Of a DNA stretch of 64,000 nucleotides, positions 23,117-33,785 are shown piece by piece. The position numbers were made by a program, and so were the translations under genes. Origin of the DNA: Amblyomma americanum (taxonomy: Eukaryota > Arthropoda > Arachnida > Ixodida > Ixodidae); assembly GCF_052857255.1 (NCBI RefSeq), contig NC_135506.1, positions 74,537,056 through 74,601,055 on the forward strand, given 5' to 3'. The notes under the pieces were generated by a model. That model searched no databases, had not been told where the DNA came from, and saw nothing but the letters and a program-made list of their open reading frames with translations. The stretch's first letter is position 1. Every line of letters starts with the position of its first letter.

Positions 23117-23620
23117 GTCCATAGGGCGCAGGGCATACTACCAGACTCCATTAAGAAACTATTGTGGCCGCAGGGCAGTGCGCGCACTCGTGAGCGAACT
23201 TCAGTGAACCTCTGTGCATTCCTCGAACACACGGGCTTGACGTCCCGTCTTTTCTCCGTCAGGTGGATACACGCAGTGACCTAACGCTCCGCGAGTTCTA
23301 CATTGAAAGATAAAACTGGACACCCCACTCCAGTTGTAGCCAACACAGTGCTGTGCGCTTGTGTTTTTTTCCTCTAAAATGAACCAAGCGCACAACCTGG
23401 ACACATTTCTTATTGTGTAAAAAGTTTGTACATATTATTCTCCCCCATCCCCTCTTCCTGTCCCCTCACCTCATTCATTTCATTTCTTCATTCTGCCTGG
23501 TATCCTTTATTTCCGCTGCCCCAGCTCAGGTGCCTCAGTATCGATGGCAGATGCCGGGGCTAGCAAGAATATTATCCTTTCTATTTATTATTATTTTAAT
23601 AAAAAAGCACCGCCACCACC
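23117..23620 (+). mobile_element. Family X retrotransposon, 3' fragment
   Basis: Begins within the C-terminal codons (atagggcgcagggcatacta) and runs through the stop, 3' UTR and tail (accgccaccacc). Coding part is about 50 codons, with several changes compared with 62000-62122. Confidence 0.87.
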
Positions 23621-23738
23621 TGAGCTGGGGCAGCGAAAATAAATAATAGCAGGCAAAGGGAAAAATTAAATGAAAAGGGTGAGGGCAGAGGAAGAGAGGT
23701 AAGGAGGAAAAGTAATATACTCAAACTATTTACAGAGT
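23621..23738 (-). repeat. Inverted X 3' UTR fragment
   Basis: 'tgagctggggcagcg' and the following 100 bp match 20610-20730, i.e. the X 3' UTR on the opposite strand. It forms a tail-to-tail inverted repeat with the preceding copy. Confidence 0.8.
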
Positions 23739-23790
23739 GGGATAAAGGAGGGAGTGAAAGAAGAAAGGGACTAAGAGTTGCCGCATTGAA
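23739..23790 (-). repeat. Ruka-type SINE scrap
   Basis: 'gggataaaggagggagtga' and the adjacent 30 bp match the middle of the minus-strand Ruka sequence. Confidence 0.6.
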
Positions 23791-24412
23791 AGACTCCGAA
23801 AAAATTAAAGAAAACTTCTTTGCTTACATGGAGGAATGCGAAAGCATGTAACACTTTCTAGAACGCATTTTTTCTCCACGACACCAGTACACTAGCTGTT
23901 TATATTTAAGGGAAGACTTCAAGGGAGACGTTTATTCCAGCCCGCTGGCAAAGACGTGCTCCCAGCGAACAGCACCAAGCGATGACGATGGGAATGTACA
24001 GTGAATGAAAAGAGGATGAAGTCGCAGCCAGAGAGGCGACAACGACGAAAGCGCACAATGTGCTCATCATATTTTTATTTCATTTTTATTTTTATCTTTT
24101 GTCTTTCATTATTTCTTTTTGTTTTATTTTAATATTGATTATCTCCTGTGTATTTTCATTTATTTTCTGTTTTATTGTTTGTATTGTTTTATTTTTTATT
24201 TTAATTAATTAACTTTTTAACGTCCAGGTGCTCTGTCGACGTCCGTGGCTATTCCAATTGATCAACCTAATGTTCCCCACAGTAAGATCTCCTCACACAC
24301 TAACACAATCAAGCTTTTGCATATTTATTTTAAGAGAACGGCGTAATCATGCAGAGAAAGTTTTACTGACACAAAAGAAGGGACATAACCATTTATTCTT
24401 TTCCATAAATAT
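23791..24412. other. AT-rich low-complexity DNA
   Basis: Dominated by T-rich and A-rich runs (24070-24220). No gene seen. Confidence 0.5.
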
Positions 24413-24537
24413 GTTCACCGCTTGGGCGCCTTTCCGTTTCGCCTCCCTCGAAACGAGGCCACCGCGGTCGGGTTCTAACCCGGGTACTCCTGCTCGGTAG
24501 CCGAGCGCCTTACCCACTGATGCACCGCGGTGGGTTA
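24413..24537 (-). repeat. tRNA-like SINE head (Ruka type)
   Basis: Reverse complement has the A-box region 'caccgcggtgcatcagtgg' and a B box gggttagaacc, followed by about 50 bp of the body. The 3' part is missing. Not a tRNA gene: no acceptor stem pairing and it matches the SINE consensus. Confidence 0.75.
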
Positions 24538-24644
24538 CGGGCATGACGCGATAGCATTACTATGTCCCTTGCGTATTAGTTTGCCGACAGGGTGATTCCC
24601 CACTTTACAGTACTATATGGCGGGGAGAGGTTATAAGAGCCCTG

Positions 24645-24875
24645 GCGCTATGGTGCAGTGGTTAAGTCCTGCGTCACTGCTCTCGTTTGTGGCTGTTTCA
24701 AGCACAGGCACTGGTGGGGCTTGTGAGTCTCCAATTGCTCTACGAAAATTTTGTCGCGAACAGTCATTGATTTAACCGCCAGCTTGCAACGGTGGGTAGT
24801 TTGCTCCAAATCTGATAGGCAGATTGCACAGGCCACAATGGCCGCGTTTCGATGTCACCGACTGGGTGGCAACCG
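24645..24875 (+). repeat. Second SINE family (S2), copy 1
   Basis: Head 'tggtgcagtggttaag' resembles an A box and 'ggctgtttcaagc' a degenerate B box. The body has 'actggtggggcttgtgag', 'gcgaacagtcattga' and 'cggtgggtagtttg'. Two further copies at 27318 and 32846 share this order, which defines a family distinct from Ruka. Confidence 0.7.
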
Positions 24876-24879
24876 GGCC

Positions 24880-24975
24880 ATTTCTTTTAAAGAGAAAGCT
24901 TTTTACGGGCCGCCAATTTGCGATTTCGCCGTAGCAGTGCTCCGAGGAGGCACATGACGTCATAATGCGTGCCTC
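24880..24975 (+). repeat. Fragment related to repeat W
   Basis: 'ttttaaagagaaagcttt' followed by 'gtgctccgaggaggcacatg' corresponds to 28497-28590 and 63660-63745 of the two long W copies. About 95 bp, diverged. Confidence 0.7.
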
Positions 24976-25109
24976 GCCGCGGATATTTCTCTTTTTCTCT
25001 CGCTTCCTCGTGACTACGGCCCATGCGCCACTAGTAGCACCGAGCCACAGGTGTTCGGCTGCTGGGCAGCGCTGCGCATTTCCTCAAAATCCAACTTTCA
25101 ATTTTAATA

Positions 25110-25325
25110 ACAATTAATGATTGGTTTTCGGGGAAGAAAAATGGCGCAATATCTGTCTCACCTGAACCACGCCGTAAGCGAAGGAATAAAGGAGGGATTC
25201 AAATGAGAAAGGAAGAAAGAGGTTCAAGTTTAAGTTTCCTCTTCTTTCCCTCCCTCCTTTATCCCTTCCTTTACGGTGCGGTTCGGGTGTCCACCGAGAT
25301 ATGTGGACTCATTTCCTTTCCTCAA
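25110..25325. repeat. Two Ruka 3' halves in inverted orientation
   Basis: 25115-25218 reads as the minus-strand Ruka 3' half ('tgattggttttcggggaag'), then 25222-25325 as a plus-strand 3' half ('tttcctttcctcaaaaacc'). They meet in the body and so form a large imperfect palindrome. Confidence 0.75.
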
Positions 25326-25504
25326 AAACCAAACAAAACAAGTGAGTAGACGGCGTTCATAGAGTCCACTGGCGTCGACTTGTTTTTAAAGGCCATTCAT
25401 TTTCACGAAAGAAAACGCGCACAAACCGCTCCCTCGGTCAGTGGAGAGCTCAATCTCGCTTTCATGTGCGTGGCGTTGGTGTCCAATTGCAAAAGCCTGC
25501 TTTG

Positions 25505-25830
25505 ATTGAGTTCCGCACACTGGATAGGCAGCGCACCTTCCCTCCCACCTTAGGAGGTGGCATGCAGCTAATGGTTGATTCCGAGAGATTGATCACCAAA
25601 TGAACGCTGCGGCCTAGCTATTGCTGCAGCACCGCATGTCAGCCACAACGCTGTCAGCGCTAATGGATTCAGGCCACATCTCTCTCACCCCCGCCACTTG
25701 AGCCAGAGCAGGAATGAGGCGTCAGCTTATCCAGGGAGTCATGCGCCCTTCCTTTGCCCAAAGCCGTCCCCGCCTAGAACATTGTCAACGCCAAAAAACC
25801 CAGTGAACGCCGACATCTTTCGCTTTGTGT
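25505..25830 (+). repeat. Interspersed repeat V, copy 1
   Basis: 'ttccgcacactgg', 'aatgaacgctg', 'tgctgcag', 'gtcagccacaacg', 'tagaacattgtcaacgcc' and 'aacgccgacatctttcgct' occur in the same order at 36760-37075. Same orientation. No coding capacity seen; class unknown. Confidence 0.65.
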
Positions 25831-26165
25831 ATGCTGGATTAACTGAGCTAATCCACATTAATTTTTGGCTCACAACGACGACGGCGGATTTTCTACAGAC
25901 GGGAGCGTCGGGTTAGAACTCTGGGGACGCTTAAGTCACATTAAACGTAGACTGCGATTTCGTTATGTTTCAAATCTGTCGCAGCAGCTTATGTTGCAAC
26001 TTCTGTGCGTGTATGCGCTGGTTTCTTTGCAATTTTAGGTCCATGAACTACAAAATCCACACGATTAGTAAACACAAACCTACCAAGCCTACACCACAAT
26101 TCTAATGGAACATTCGAACTCACGAGAACAGTAAAACTGGGCGAGTTGGAATGTATTCATCTTTA
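25831..26165. other. Unassigned DNA
   Basis: No gene or repeat recognised, apart from 'aactgagctaatcc' at 25838, which resembles a short end shared by W and V. Confidence 0.4.
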
Positions 26166-26227
26166 AGCAGCGCGAAACACAGGACAAGAGGAAGAAACAT
26201 AAGACGACACGAGCGCTCGTGTCGTCT
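26166..26227. repeat. Foldback element remnant with a perfect palindrome
   Basis: agcagcgcgaaacacaggac at 26166-26185 resembles the arm of the hairpin at 37674, and 26202-26227 is a perfect 26-bp palindrome (agacgacacgagc and its complement). The right arm beyond 26227 is lost. Confidence 0.6.
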
Positions 26228-27317
26228 CAGTGTTTTGGCACTCAGCTGTAGCACGAAAAACGCGGGTTTGACCCTGGCCGTGGCGGTCGAACTTCGAAGC
26301 AGGCAAAATTTCTTTTTTTTTTCAATTCTAGAGGCCTGTGTACTGTACGATGTCAGTGCAGTTTAAAGAACCCCAGTTGGTCGAAATTTCCGCAGCCCTT
26401 CACTGCGGCATCCTTCATTGTCTCAGTCGCTTTGGGTCGTTAAACCCTCATAAATAAATCAAATATTCTGACTGCTAGCTGCATAACCAAGTATCCGCTA
26501 CCGTTGCAAGTGCCAACCTTTCCATATATCACATTTATTTTGCGATTATTGATTTCGATTCTCGATCTAGGTTTCAGTCTAGGCAGTAGGTTGATCGCAA
26601 CCCAGTGGGCAGGTTGTGATGACGCTACAAGGTCACGTAACCTCTCTCGACTATGCATTATATAGCTACCACCTGCCACATTGTGCAGTTTGCGCACTAT
26701 GCGGTAGTCAGGTTGTGATGACGTCGCGACATTACGTCACCTCTCTCTACCAATCAGGGAATTATACCTCGGACACTAACGGTGATTTGGTGTGACGACA
26801 ACTCTTGATGTTTTCGTGTTAAGTCCACAAAAGCTTGGGGCAAAATCTTTCAGGATTAGCATGTCCCCTCAAAGGCCTGGCACGAGGAAATGTCGCCTAA
26901 GAAATGCGCCCTTAGGAAAATGAAAGGTGCGGAATGCGAAAATTTTGCACAGCGGAGCGAGACCGAAAACCAGCTAGCCACAAGCAGGAGAACGGGCGAA
27001 ACACAAAGACCGGGGGAAAAACCGGAATTAAGCCAGTTTTTTTGCAATGCCATCCGCCAAGGGCAGGGAAGGGGGTGCTTGAGGCGGAAAAAATTTCCAA
27101 AAAAAAACGAAACAATAACGGCGCGAAAAGACAGTGCCGAAAAACAACCCTATAAAGGCAAGAACAGCCTGCCATAGTCACAACACCAAAAAATGGAGGG
27201 GACGCATAAGCTCCGCTTTAACGGTATGAAGCGATAGGGTCAACGTGTTTATGCTCATATATGCAGAATTGGACATTCTCGACTTAATTTATAGGACCCT
27301 GGGGGTCCTCATAGCAC
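26228..27317. other. Intergenic; S2-like tails, no gene
   Basis: 26585-26640 and 26705-26750 resemble the 3' part of S2 ('tgggcaggttgtgatgacg', 'gtcaggttgtgatgacgtc'). 26850-27180 is A-rich with no supported frame. Confidence 0.45.
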
Positions 27318-27540
27318 ACCTTGCGCAGTGGTGCAGCGGTTAAGCGATGAGCGACTGCCCAGTGATAGCACGCGCTCCCACTGGTGGGGCTTGTTCGAAA
27401 CATGTTCCTATTTCTGAGCAACCTCTCGCGACCAATCATTAACTTAAATACCAGCTGCCACGGTGGTCAGTTTGGTCACAATCCAATGGGCAGGTTTTGA
27501 TGACGGCGCCAGCCTATGTCACACTTGAGGGGGCCCATTA
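27318..27540 (+). repeat. SINE S2, copy 2
   Basis: 'gtggtgcagcggttaagcg' head, 'ccactggtggggcttgttcg', 'gcgaccaatcattaac', 'ccacggtggtcagtttgg', then 'aatgggcaggttttgatgac'. Same order as 24645 and 32846. Confidence 0.7.
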
Positions 27541-27996
27541 GGTTGCTTCTCCGGAGATTTTTTCATAACGTCGGCGATGACGGCCCCGTATTTTCTGCAC
27601 AAGGAGAGCATTAACGCTTTTAATAAGGATGGAAAAAACCTTGCACCAAACAGCGCAGCAGAAAAAGCGAGAAACCTATTTTGGATTACCGTCGCCATTT
27701 CCATACAGGTGCGCCTTTATTCTTTCAGTAACGGCGATCGAAGGGGCCCTGGTAATTCTCAGGGCTTCTATTTTCAACCTTGATTATTCGCTCTCATTCA
27801 AGGAATATCCAAAACGATCGAGCCTCAGTTTGGTGCATAGCTTTTTATACCCTTGTGCTTCCCAACTAACCACTCCTATGAAATCAAATAAAAGAGCTGG
27901 TGAAGAAATGAGAAAAAGTGAAAATGCACTTTTATAAAAGGAATTCACGCAGTAACTGTCTCACATTTCTAGTTGCGCACCTGATTCCCACCGTAA
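27541..27996. other. Unassigned DNA
   Basis: No gene or known repeat seen. Confidence 0.4.
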
Positions 27997-28290
27997 GGCC
28001 GGTATTGCCTCCATCGAAATGCTGCCGCCTTAGTTCGAACCCGACCGCGGCGGCAGCGTTTCAATGGAGGGGCAACACAAAGGCGCCCGCGTGCTGTGCG
28101 ATATCAGTGCACGTTAAAGATCCCCAGGCGGCTAAAATCATTCCGGAGCCCTCCACTACGGGACCTTTTTCTTTATTTCTTCTTTCACCCACCTTTTATC
28201 TCTTCCCTTGAAGCGGTTCAGGTGTCAGCCGATATGGGAGACAGATACCCCGCCATTGTATTTTCACAAAAACCAATTTTCATTTTTGTG
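27997..28290 (+). repeat. Ruka-type SINE, diverged, partly lacking the head
   Basis: B box 'gttcgaacccgaccgcgg' at about 28032, 'gtgcacgttaaagatcccc' at 28107, 'ttccggagccctccactac' and the 3' end 'aaaaaccaatttt'. The A box is lost. The last 25 bp are also present in the second W copy. Confidence 0.8.
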
Positions 28291-29685
28291 TCCCCTGGCT
28301 TTTACAACAGTATTCCGAATATAAAGACCAATCACATATTTCACTCTGTATCCCTCCAAGTCACTTGGCTAATATTTCTTGTGGACATTAAGTATGTCGG
28401 GACACCCCTTGTTACGCTTGTACCTATCCTATTGACTCTATCTCAGTTCATAGGGAGTCACATCTCCAATGTCTAGGCCATGTCCTATAGTGCGTTACCT
28501 TTTAAAGCGAAAGCTTTACAGGCAGCGAACTGGAGATTTCGAAGTGGCGGTGCTCCGAGGAGGCACATGACGTCACAATGCGCGCATCGCCGCAGAGCCG
28601 AACCGGTCTGGCCGGGCCTGCCACGGCTGGCGCACTCCGCGGGAAATAGAGACATGCTCCAAGTCTGCGCTAGAGCGGTCAGAGTGCGCCGAAGCCGCCG
28701 AACACGTCGGCGGTCAAGCGCCGTTGGAGTCTAGAGGGTCTCGGTTTGGCCGACGTGCCGTCGCAGTGCAGCGCATGCGCTCGCTGCACCAGAGTATAAA
28801 CATGCCTTAACCGCCTGCGCTTAACCGCTACCCAACCTGTTCTGTGGTGGAATCTATGGGAGCCACTGAAACCCACCGCATACAAACTGAATAAAAAAAA
28901 CGTGCCAAGGCTCGGAATCGAATCATGGCATTTGGAATATGAGGCGGAGACGCTACCGCTCCGCCACGACCGCTCAATATGTAGCCATGACTGAACGCGC
29001 ATCTAGTGAATGTACTCACCTGATGCAAAGGTTTCCGCGCTTTCGCTACGTATATTTGGCCTAACCGAGCTAGGCCATCAGCATTTTTTTTACTGTTTTT
29101 TGTATATCGCCACGCAATGTGTAGAGCGTGTAAGTGCCGGACCACAATCATTTGGCTATATTACGCGTTGGTCTCAAAGTTTCGCTACCGCCTCACTTCG
29201 GTCCCCAGGAGATGTGCATACAGTCAATATATACATACGTGGTTTTCCCAGTGCGCTTGTTAGGTGAAGTTTTAATGAAGTCGTGCGCTTCAATGTCGTA
29301 CCCCAAGTCGACTTCAGCAGTTAAGTTTTCGTGCACCATAATGGCTGTTTTGTTTTGAGACGCTTCGCCTTCTATTTTTCAAAGACTGAGTGGCCAGGGA
29401 TATTAACTTCCGTTCTGGTTTCTTGGTTTGCGATGGCATCAGCTTTTCCTTCCGCATAGTTTTTAATTTGCAATTCTAAGACCCTGCGTTTTGATGTGAA
29501 GCCCCTGGCGTTCAATTGCTAGACAGTAAATTGAGTTTTGACTCAGCCATCTTTGTCTGCACCCTATTGCTTATGGCGAGAGTAAGCTAACGGTGTTGCT
29601 TTAAGTAGTGCAGCATAGGCAACTGAGTGTACTTTGCCTTTTTTTACTCCAGACTGTTGACTGACGGGGTAATTTATACCTGAGT
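28290..29685 (-). repeat. Long interspersed repeat W, copy 1
   Basis: Homologous over about 1.4 kb, in inverted orientation, to 62540-63975. Landmarks: 'cctggcttttacaacagta', 'cacatctccaatgtct', 'gtgctccgaggaggcacatg', a tRNA-like segment, and two short coding-like stretches on the minus strand (about 29200-29470 and 29564-29685). The coding-like part near 29390 has a one-base deletion compared with copy 2, giving a stop. Copy 1 ends where an X element begins. I do not recognise the family. Confidence 0.75.
28893..28970 (-). promoter_or_regulatory. tRNA-like Pol III promoter segment within W
   Basis: Read on the minus strand: A box tggcggagcgg (28956-28966), B box gattcgattcc (28914-28924), then a run of T (28893-28900) that would end Pol III transcription. 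The same segment is in the other W copy, so it was present before they separated. Confidence 0.6.
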
Positions 29686-31318
29686 TGGTGGTGGTAGTGG
29701 TTTTATTAAAAATAATAGTAAAAAGGAAGGAAAAGATTTTTGCTAGCCCCGGCATCTGCCATCGATACTGAAGCACCTGAGCTGGGGCAGCGGAAATAAA
29801 GGACAGCAGGCAGAATGGAGAAATGAAATGAAAGAGGTGAGGGGACAGGAATTGAGGAGAGGGGGAGAAGTAATATGCACAAACTATTTACACAATAAGA
29901 AATGTGTCCAGGTTGTGCGCGTGATTAGTTCATTTTAGAGGAATTAGATCACACGCGCGCACAGCACTGTGTAGGTTACAACTGGAGTGGGGCGTCCAGT
30001 TATTAATCGTTCAAGGTAGAACTCGCGGAGCGTTCGGTCACTGCGTGTAACTACCTGACGGAGAACAGACGGGACGTCAAGCCCGTGTGTTCGAGGAATG
30101 CACAGAGGCTCACCAAAGTTCGCTCACGAGTGCGCGCACTGCCCTGCGGCCACAATAGCGTCTTGATGGAGTCTGGTAGTATGCCCTGCGCCCTATAGGC
30201 CGCGAGCATATCGCGACGAGCATCGGCGAACGCGGAGCAGCGAAGGAGCAGATGTTCTAGTGTTTCCACTGCACCGCATCCGTCACACACATCACTCGTC
30301 GCGATTCCGTGACGCACCCGTCGTTCCCCGGGCCACACGCAGCCAATGCGCGCGCGGAGGATCATTGCACGTTGTGACCGTGTAAGTGCGCGACAGCCGG
30401 TGACACTGTCGATGCGCTCACCTCCCGCGATGCGTGGGTCGGGGTGCTGCTTTCGGAGATGGTCGTGAATTGCCGCACGCACGTCCTCCAGCGCAAGGGG
30501 CAGATCGCTGGCAGGTAGTTGGTGTGCAGCGGTCGCGAGGTCGTCAGCTTCTTCGTTGCCAACGATGCCGCAGTGACCGGGCACCCACTGTGCACGCACG
30601 GCACAACCTCTCTGCGCGAGGCGCTTGATGCGCGAGCGAATTTCCCGCACTAGTGGGGTACCGCGGCCGTTAGATTGAGGCGGCTTAGGGCGGCGCAGGA
30701 GTCGCACAGCAAAGCACTCCTGGGCGACGGAGGGCCGAGGGTAAGCAGCAGGTCTAGCTCGAGCCGGATCCCCATCAACTCCCGCCGTGGTGGAGGAGCC
30801 CAGGAAGGCTGCGTGTTGCTGGCTGTGCATTGGCAGGGCGGGGATGGCGGCCGCCGCAGCAAGGGAGCAGCTTTCGCGGGCCACTAAGCCGTCGGTGTAC
30901 ACGAGGAGATGGTCCTGGAGCTCCTCGTGTATGACGGCGCTGGCCAGCTGCTGCAGAGCACAGAGGGGTGTGCTCCGCTTTCCCGCAATGCCGACGATCT
31001 CTCGCTGTACATCCGAGGCTGCAGGCCAGGGCGCGCAGGAGCCGTAGGGGAGTGGGCCTTGGGTCAATTGCTCATACTCGAGCAGCGCCGCGCCCATTCG
31101 TGAGCGCAGGTGCGAGCGCATACGCTGGATCAGCGAGCCGCCGTCCGGTGCGCGGTGAAGCCGGTCGATGTGATTCAGTGCCCTGCGCGCTGCTTGGAGC
31201 TCAAGGGGCCACGCTCCTGCCTCGGCCAACGTTGCGGCGCACTGCGAGTTTTTGGGCAGGCCTAGGCACACGCTCAGGGACTTGCGGTGCTGAAGCTCGA
31301 GCTTCTTCCAGCAGAACT
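29686..31318 (-). mobile_element. Family X retrotransposon, longest minus-strand copy
   Basis: Tail at 29686 (reverse complement of ccaccacca), 3' UTR, and coding sequence to about 31318, where it is 5' truncated in the RT thumb region (SVCLGLPKNSQCAATLAEAG). It abuts the end of W copy 1. No target duplication found. Confidence 0.88.
30051..31318 (-). pseudogene. Family X ORF2, C-terminal half with RNase H
   Basis: One 406-codon frame ends naturally at 30051. It holds the RNase H start VYTDGLVARE and end WVPGHCGIVGNEEADDLA, then the Cys/His finger CDGCGAVETLEHLLLRC. Between about 30660 and 30800 the conserved reading (LTLGPPSPRSALLCDS) is in another frame, so two opposite frame changes have swapped this segment, removing the second catalytic Asp from the open frame. 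The frame looks long but the enzyme would be inactive. Confidence 0.85.
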
Positions 31319-31460
31319 AATGTACAGTTTAGAAGATGGCTATTGAGAGAAATAATTCGGGAATTTTCAGACATGTATATAAACTCAGTCGATACTAATA
31401 CTAATCATTTGCAGCACAGCAGCATTCCTGATACTCAATCTGGAGCCAGCTATTAACACC
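31319..31460. other. Short unassigned spacer
   Basis: About 140 bp between an X copy and a SINE. Nothing recognised. Confidence 0.4.
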
Positions 31461-32095
31461 AGCTGCGGCAGCTCTGTGGTTAGAGCGCTCGCCTACTGAG
31501 CCGGAGTACTCGAGCTCGAACCCGATCGCGGCGGCCGCGTTTCGATGGAGGCCAAACTCAAAACGCGCCCGTATGCTATGCGATGTCAATAATAATTATA
31601 TTAATATTAATTGGACTTTGGGGAAAGGAAAAGGCGCAGTATCTGCCTCATGAATCGTTGGACACCTGATCCGCGCCGTAAGGGAAGGGATAAAGGAGGG
31701 AGCGAAAGAAGAAAGGAAGAAAGACGTGCCGTATTGGAGTGCTCCGGAATAACTTCGACCACCTGGGGATGTTTAACGTGCACTTACATCGCAAAGCACA
31801 CGGGCGCCTTAGCGTTCTGCCTTCATAAAAACGCAGCCGCCGTGGTAGGGTTCGAACCCGGGAACTCCGGATCAGTAGCCGAGCGCCGTAAGTACTGAGC
31901 CACCGCGGGGGGTGCGATGTCAATGCACGCTGAAAATCCCCACATGGTCAAAATTATTGCGGAGCCATACACTACATGGCACCTCTTTCTCCCTCTTCTT
32001 TCACTCCCTCGTTTATTCGTTCCTTTCGGGTGTCCCCCGAGATGAGTGAGACAGTTACTGCGTGATTTCCTTTCCGAAAAAAACTAATTTTCAAT
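31461..32095 (+). repeat. Ruka-type SINE (host copy) split by another Ruka
   Basis: Head and B box (31461-31590, 'ctcgaacccgatcgcgg') and the rest (31913-32095, 'tgcgatgtcaatgcacgct' to 'aaaaaaactaattttc') are parts of one plus-strand copy. The break carries a 12-bp duplication tgcgatgtcaat at 31579-31590 and 31913-31924. Confidence 0.88.
31591..31912 (-). repeat. Ruka-type SINE inserted in a Ruka SINE
   Basis: Complete minus-strand copy from 'ttggactttggggaaagg' to 'gccaccgcgggg', with B box gggttcgaaccc at 31847-31860. Flanked by the 12-bp duplication in the host SINE. Confidence 0.9.
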
Positions 32096-32242
32096 TTTCG
32101 AGTATTAAGGAACAGAGCTCAGAAAACTTCACCCGTAAGCACTGTCCGTGATTACAGGCTCCTTTCGCACCCCCTTTTCCGGTCAGGAAACCTCAACTAA
32201 AGTATTGTGTAGAGGCAAACCCAGCCACTATGAAAGGTAGCA

Positions 32243-32557
32243 TAATAATTATAATAATTGGTTTTGGGGGAAAGGAAATGGCGCAGTATCTGTCTCGTAT
32301 ATCTTTGGACACCTGAACCGCGCCGTAAGGGAAGGGATAAAGGACTGAGTCAAAGAAGAAAGGAAGAATAGGTGCCGTAGTGGAGGGCTCTGGAATAATT
32401 TCGACCACCTTGGGATCTTTAACGTGCACTGACATCGCACAGCACACGGGCGCCTTAGCGTTTTTCCTCCATAAAAACGCAGCCGCCGCGGTCGGGTTCG
32501 AACCCGGGAACTCCGGATCAGTAGTCGAGCGCTCTAACCACTGAGCCACCGCGGCGG
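32243..32557 (-). repeat. Ruka-type SINE, complete, with 14-bp target duplication
   Basis: tatgaaaggtagca at 32229-32242 and 32558-32571 flanks a full copy: (AAT)-rich 3' end, body, B box at about 32490-32505, A box region at about 32535-32553. The perfect duplication and good match to other copies suggest a recent insertion. Confidence 0.95.
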
Positions 32558-32845
32558 TATGAAAGGTAGCAGCAGCATCGATTTTCAGGCAACAGGATCC
32601 TGTTGTGCTAGTTAGTACTTTGTTACTTGGCTATGAACGAAAGTGCAGTTCAGTAATGTCAAGTTCGCAAAGTAACACCGCTCGGCCAATTCATATCGCT
32701 AGTTTTATTAAAAAAACTATAGGGAGCACTGACGCCTCGCCTAAAGGGTATGGCGCGACAGCGGTCATGGGTCATTGCCCAAATATGCTTACAAATGCGA
32801 AGTTTTTCATAGTGTACTTTAAATTTGTAGACCGCTTGGAGGTCT

Positions 32846-33080
32846 GATAGCACCTCTGGCGCAGCGCTTCAGCGATTACGCGATGCTCCACTGCCCCAGC
32901 AGTGGGCTGTTTCAAACGCAGCCACCGGCGAGGCTTATGAGACCGAGGTTGCTCTTTCCGATAACCTGTGACGACCATTCATTAATTATACTGCCATCTG
33001 CCACGCTGGACAGTTTTCTTACAATCCGGCGGACAGGTTGCCGCCTGCCACGGTGGGCAGATTGTTCGGTGATTTATCTG
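32846..33080 (+). repeat. SINE S2, copy 3
   Basis: 'ctggcgcagcgcttcagcg' head, 'caccggcgaggcttatgag', 'gcctgccacggtgggcag'. Same landmarks as the other S2 copies, more diverged. Confidence 0.65.
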
Positions 33081-33785
33081 GAGATTTGCCGCTCACGCCG
33101 CCACCACCGCTGAAGACGACGGTGGGTTTTCCGCCGAACATGGTCTTTCGCGCTGTTCCGTCAAAGAAAGCTGAAATTTAGAGAAGAGTCCTGCGTTTTA
33201 GTGCGCTAACCCTTATAGCCCCTCATGTAAAGCCCTCAAGGGCCCTTGAGGTATCTATAATAAATAAATAGTGGCCGTTCCTCTCATTTAGCCGTTGTGT
33301 GTTTGTGAGAAGCCAGATTTGTGGCAGGCCGCCCACCTTAAGGCACTTAACACAGAGCTTGACTCCGATTTCGCTGATCTTTGGCTGAAGCCTACTTGAC
33401 CTCGAAAACTGAGGCTCTAACCGAAACCGAAATGAAAACTGAACTGCAAGAGCACCCAATTCTCATCTGGCCTAATCACGCTTATTCGTCCGCCATTTTT
33501 TGGCGATTGGCACAGCTTATTCTAGGTTGAGATAAAGTTGCAAACAGGCGTCTTCAAGAAATGCGCCGCGCTTTCCCATTGCACTGGGATAGCTGCGGCA
33601 AACCCTTATTCCAACCTGGGGCCACTCTATTCCCACCTTCCCTAAATCGTAACAGTCTGTGGCAGTAAAGTTTTTTTTTTTTCTCTCTCTCTTTACTCAA
33701 AAGCTGTGGGCCACGAGGCGCGTGAGCACGTGTTTCCGCACGCTCATCACCGTCCGCTGGCTGGAAATTAAAATTGACTAATCGA
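33081..33785. other. Intergenic, no gene seen
   Basis: Contains a T run followed by (CT)n at about 33670-33695. No supported frame. Confidence 0.45.

Noticed and set aside
24645..33080. S2 copies as a CRISPR-like spaced repeat
   Set aside because: Copies are kilobases apart, diverged and tRNA-related, with no regular spacing and in a eukaryotic genome.
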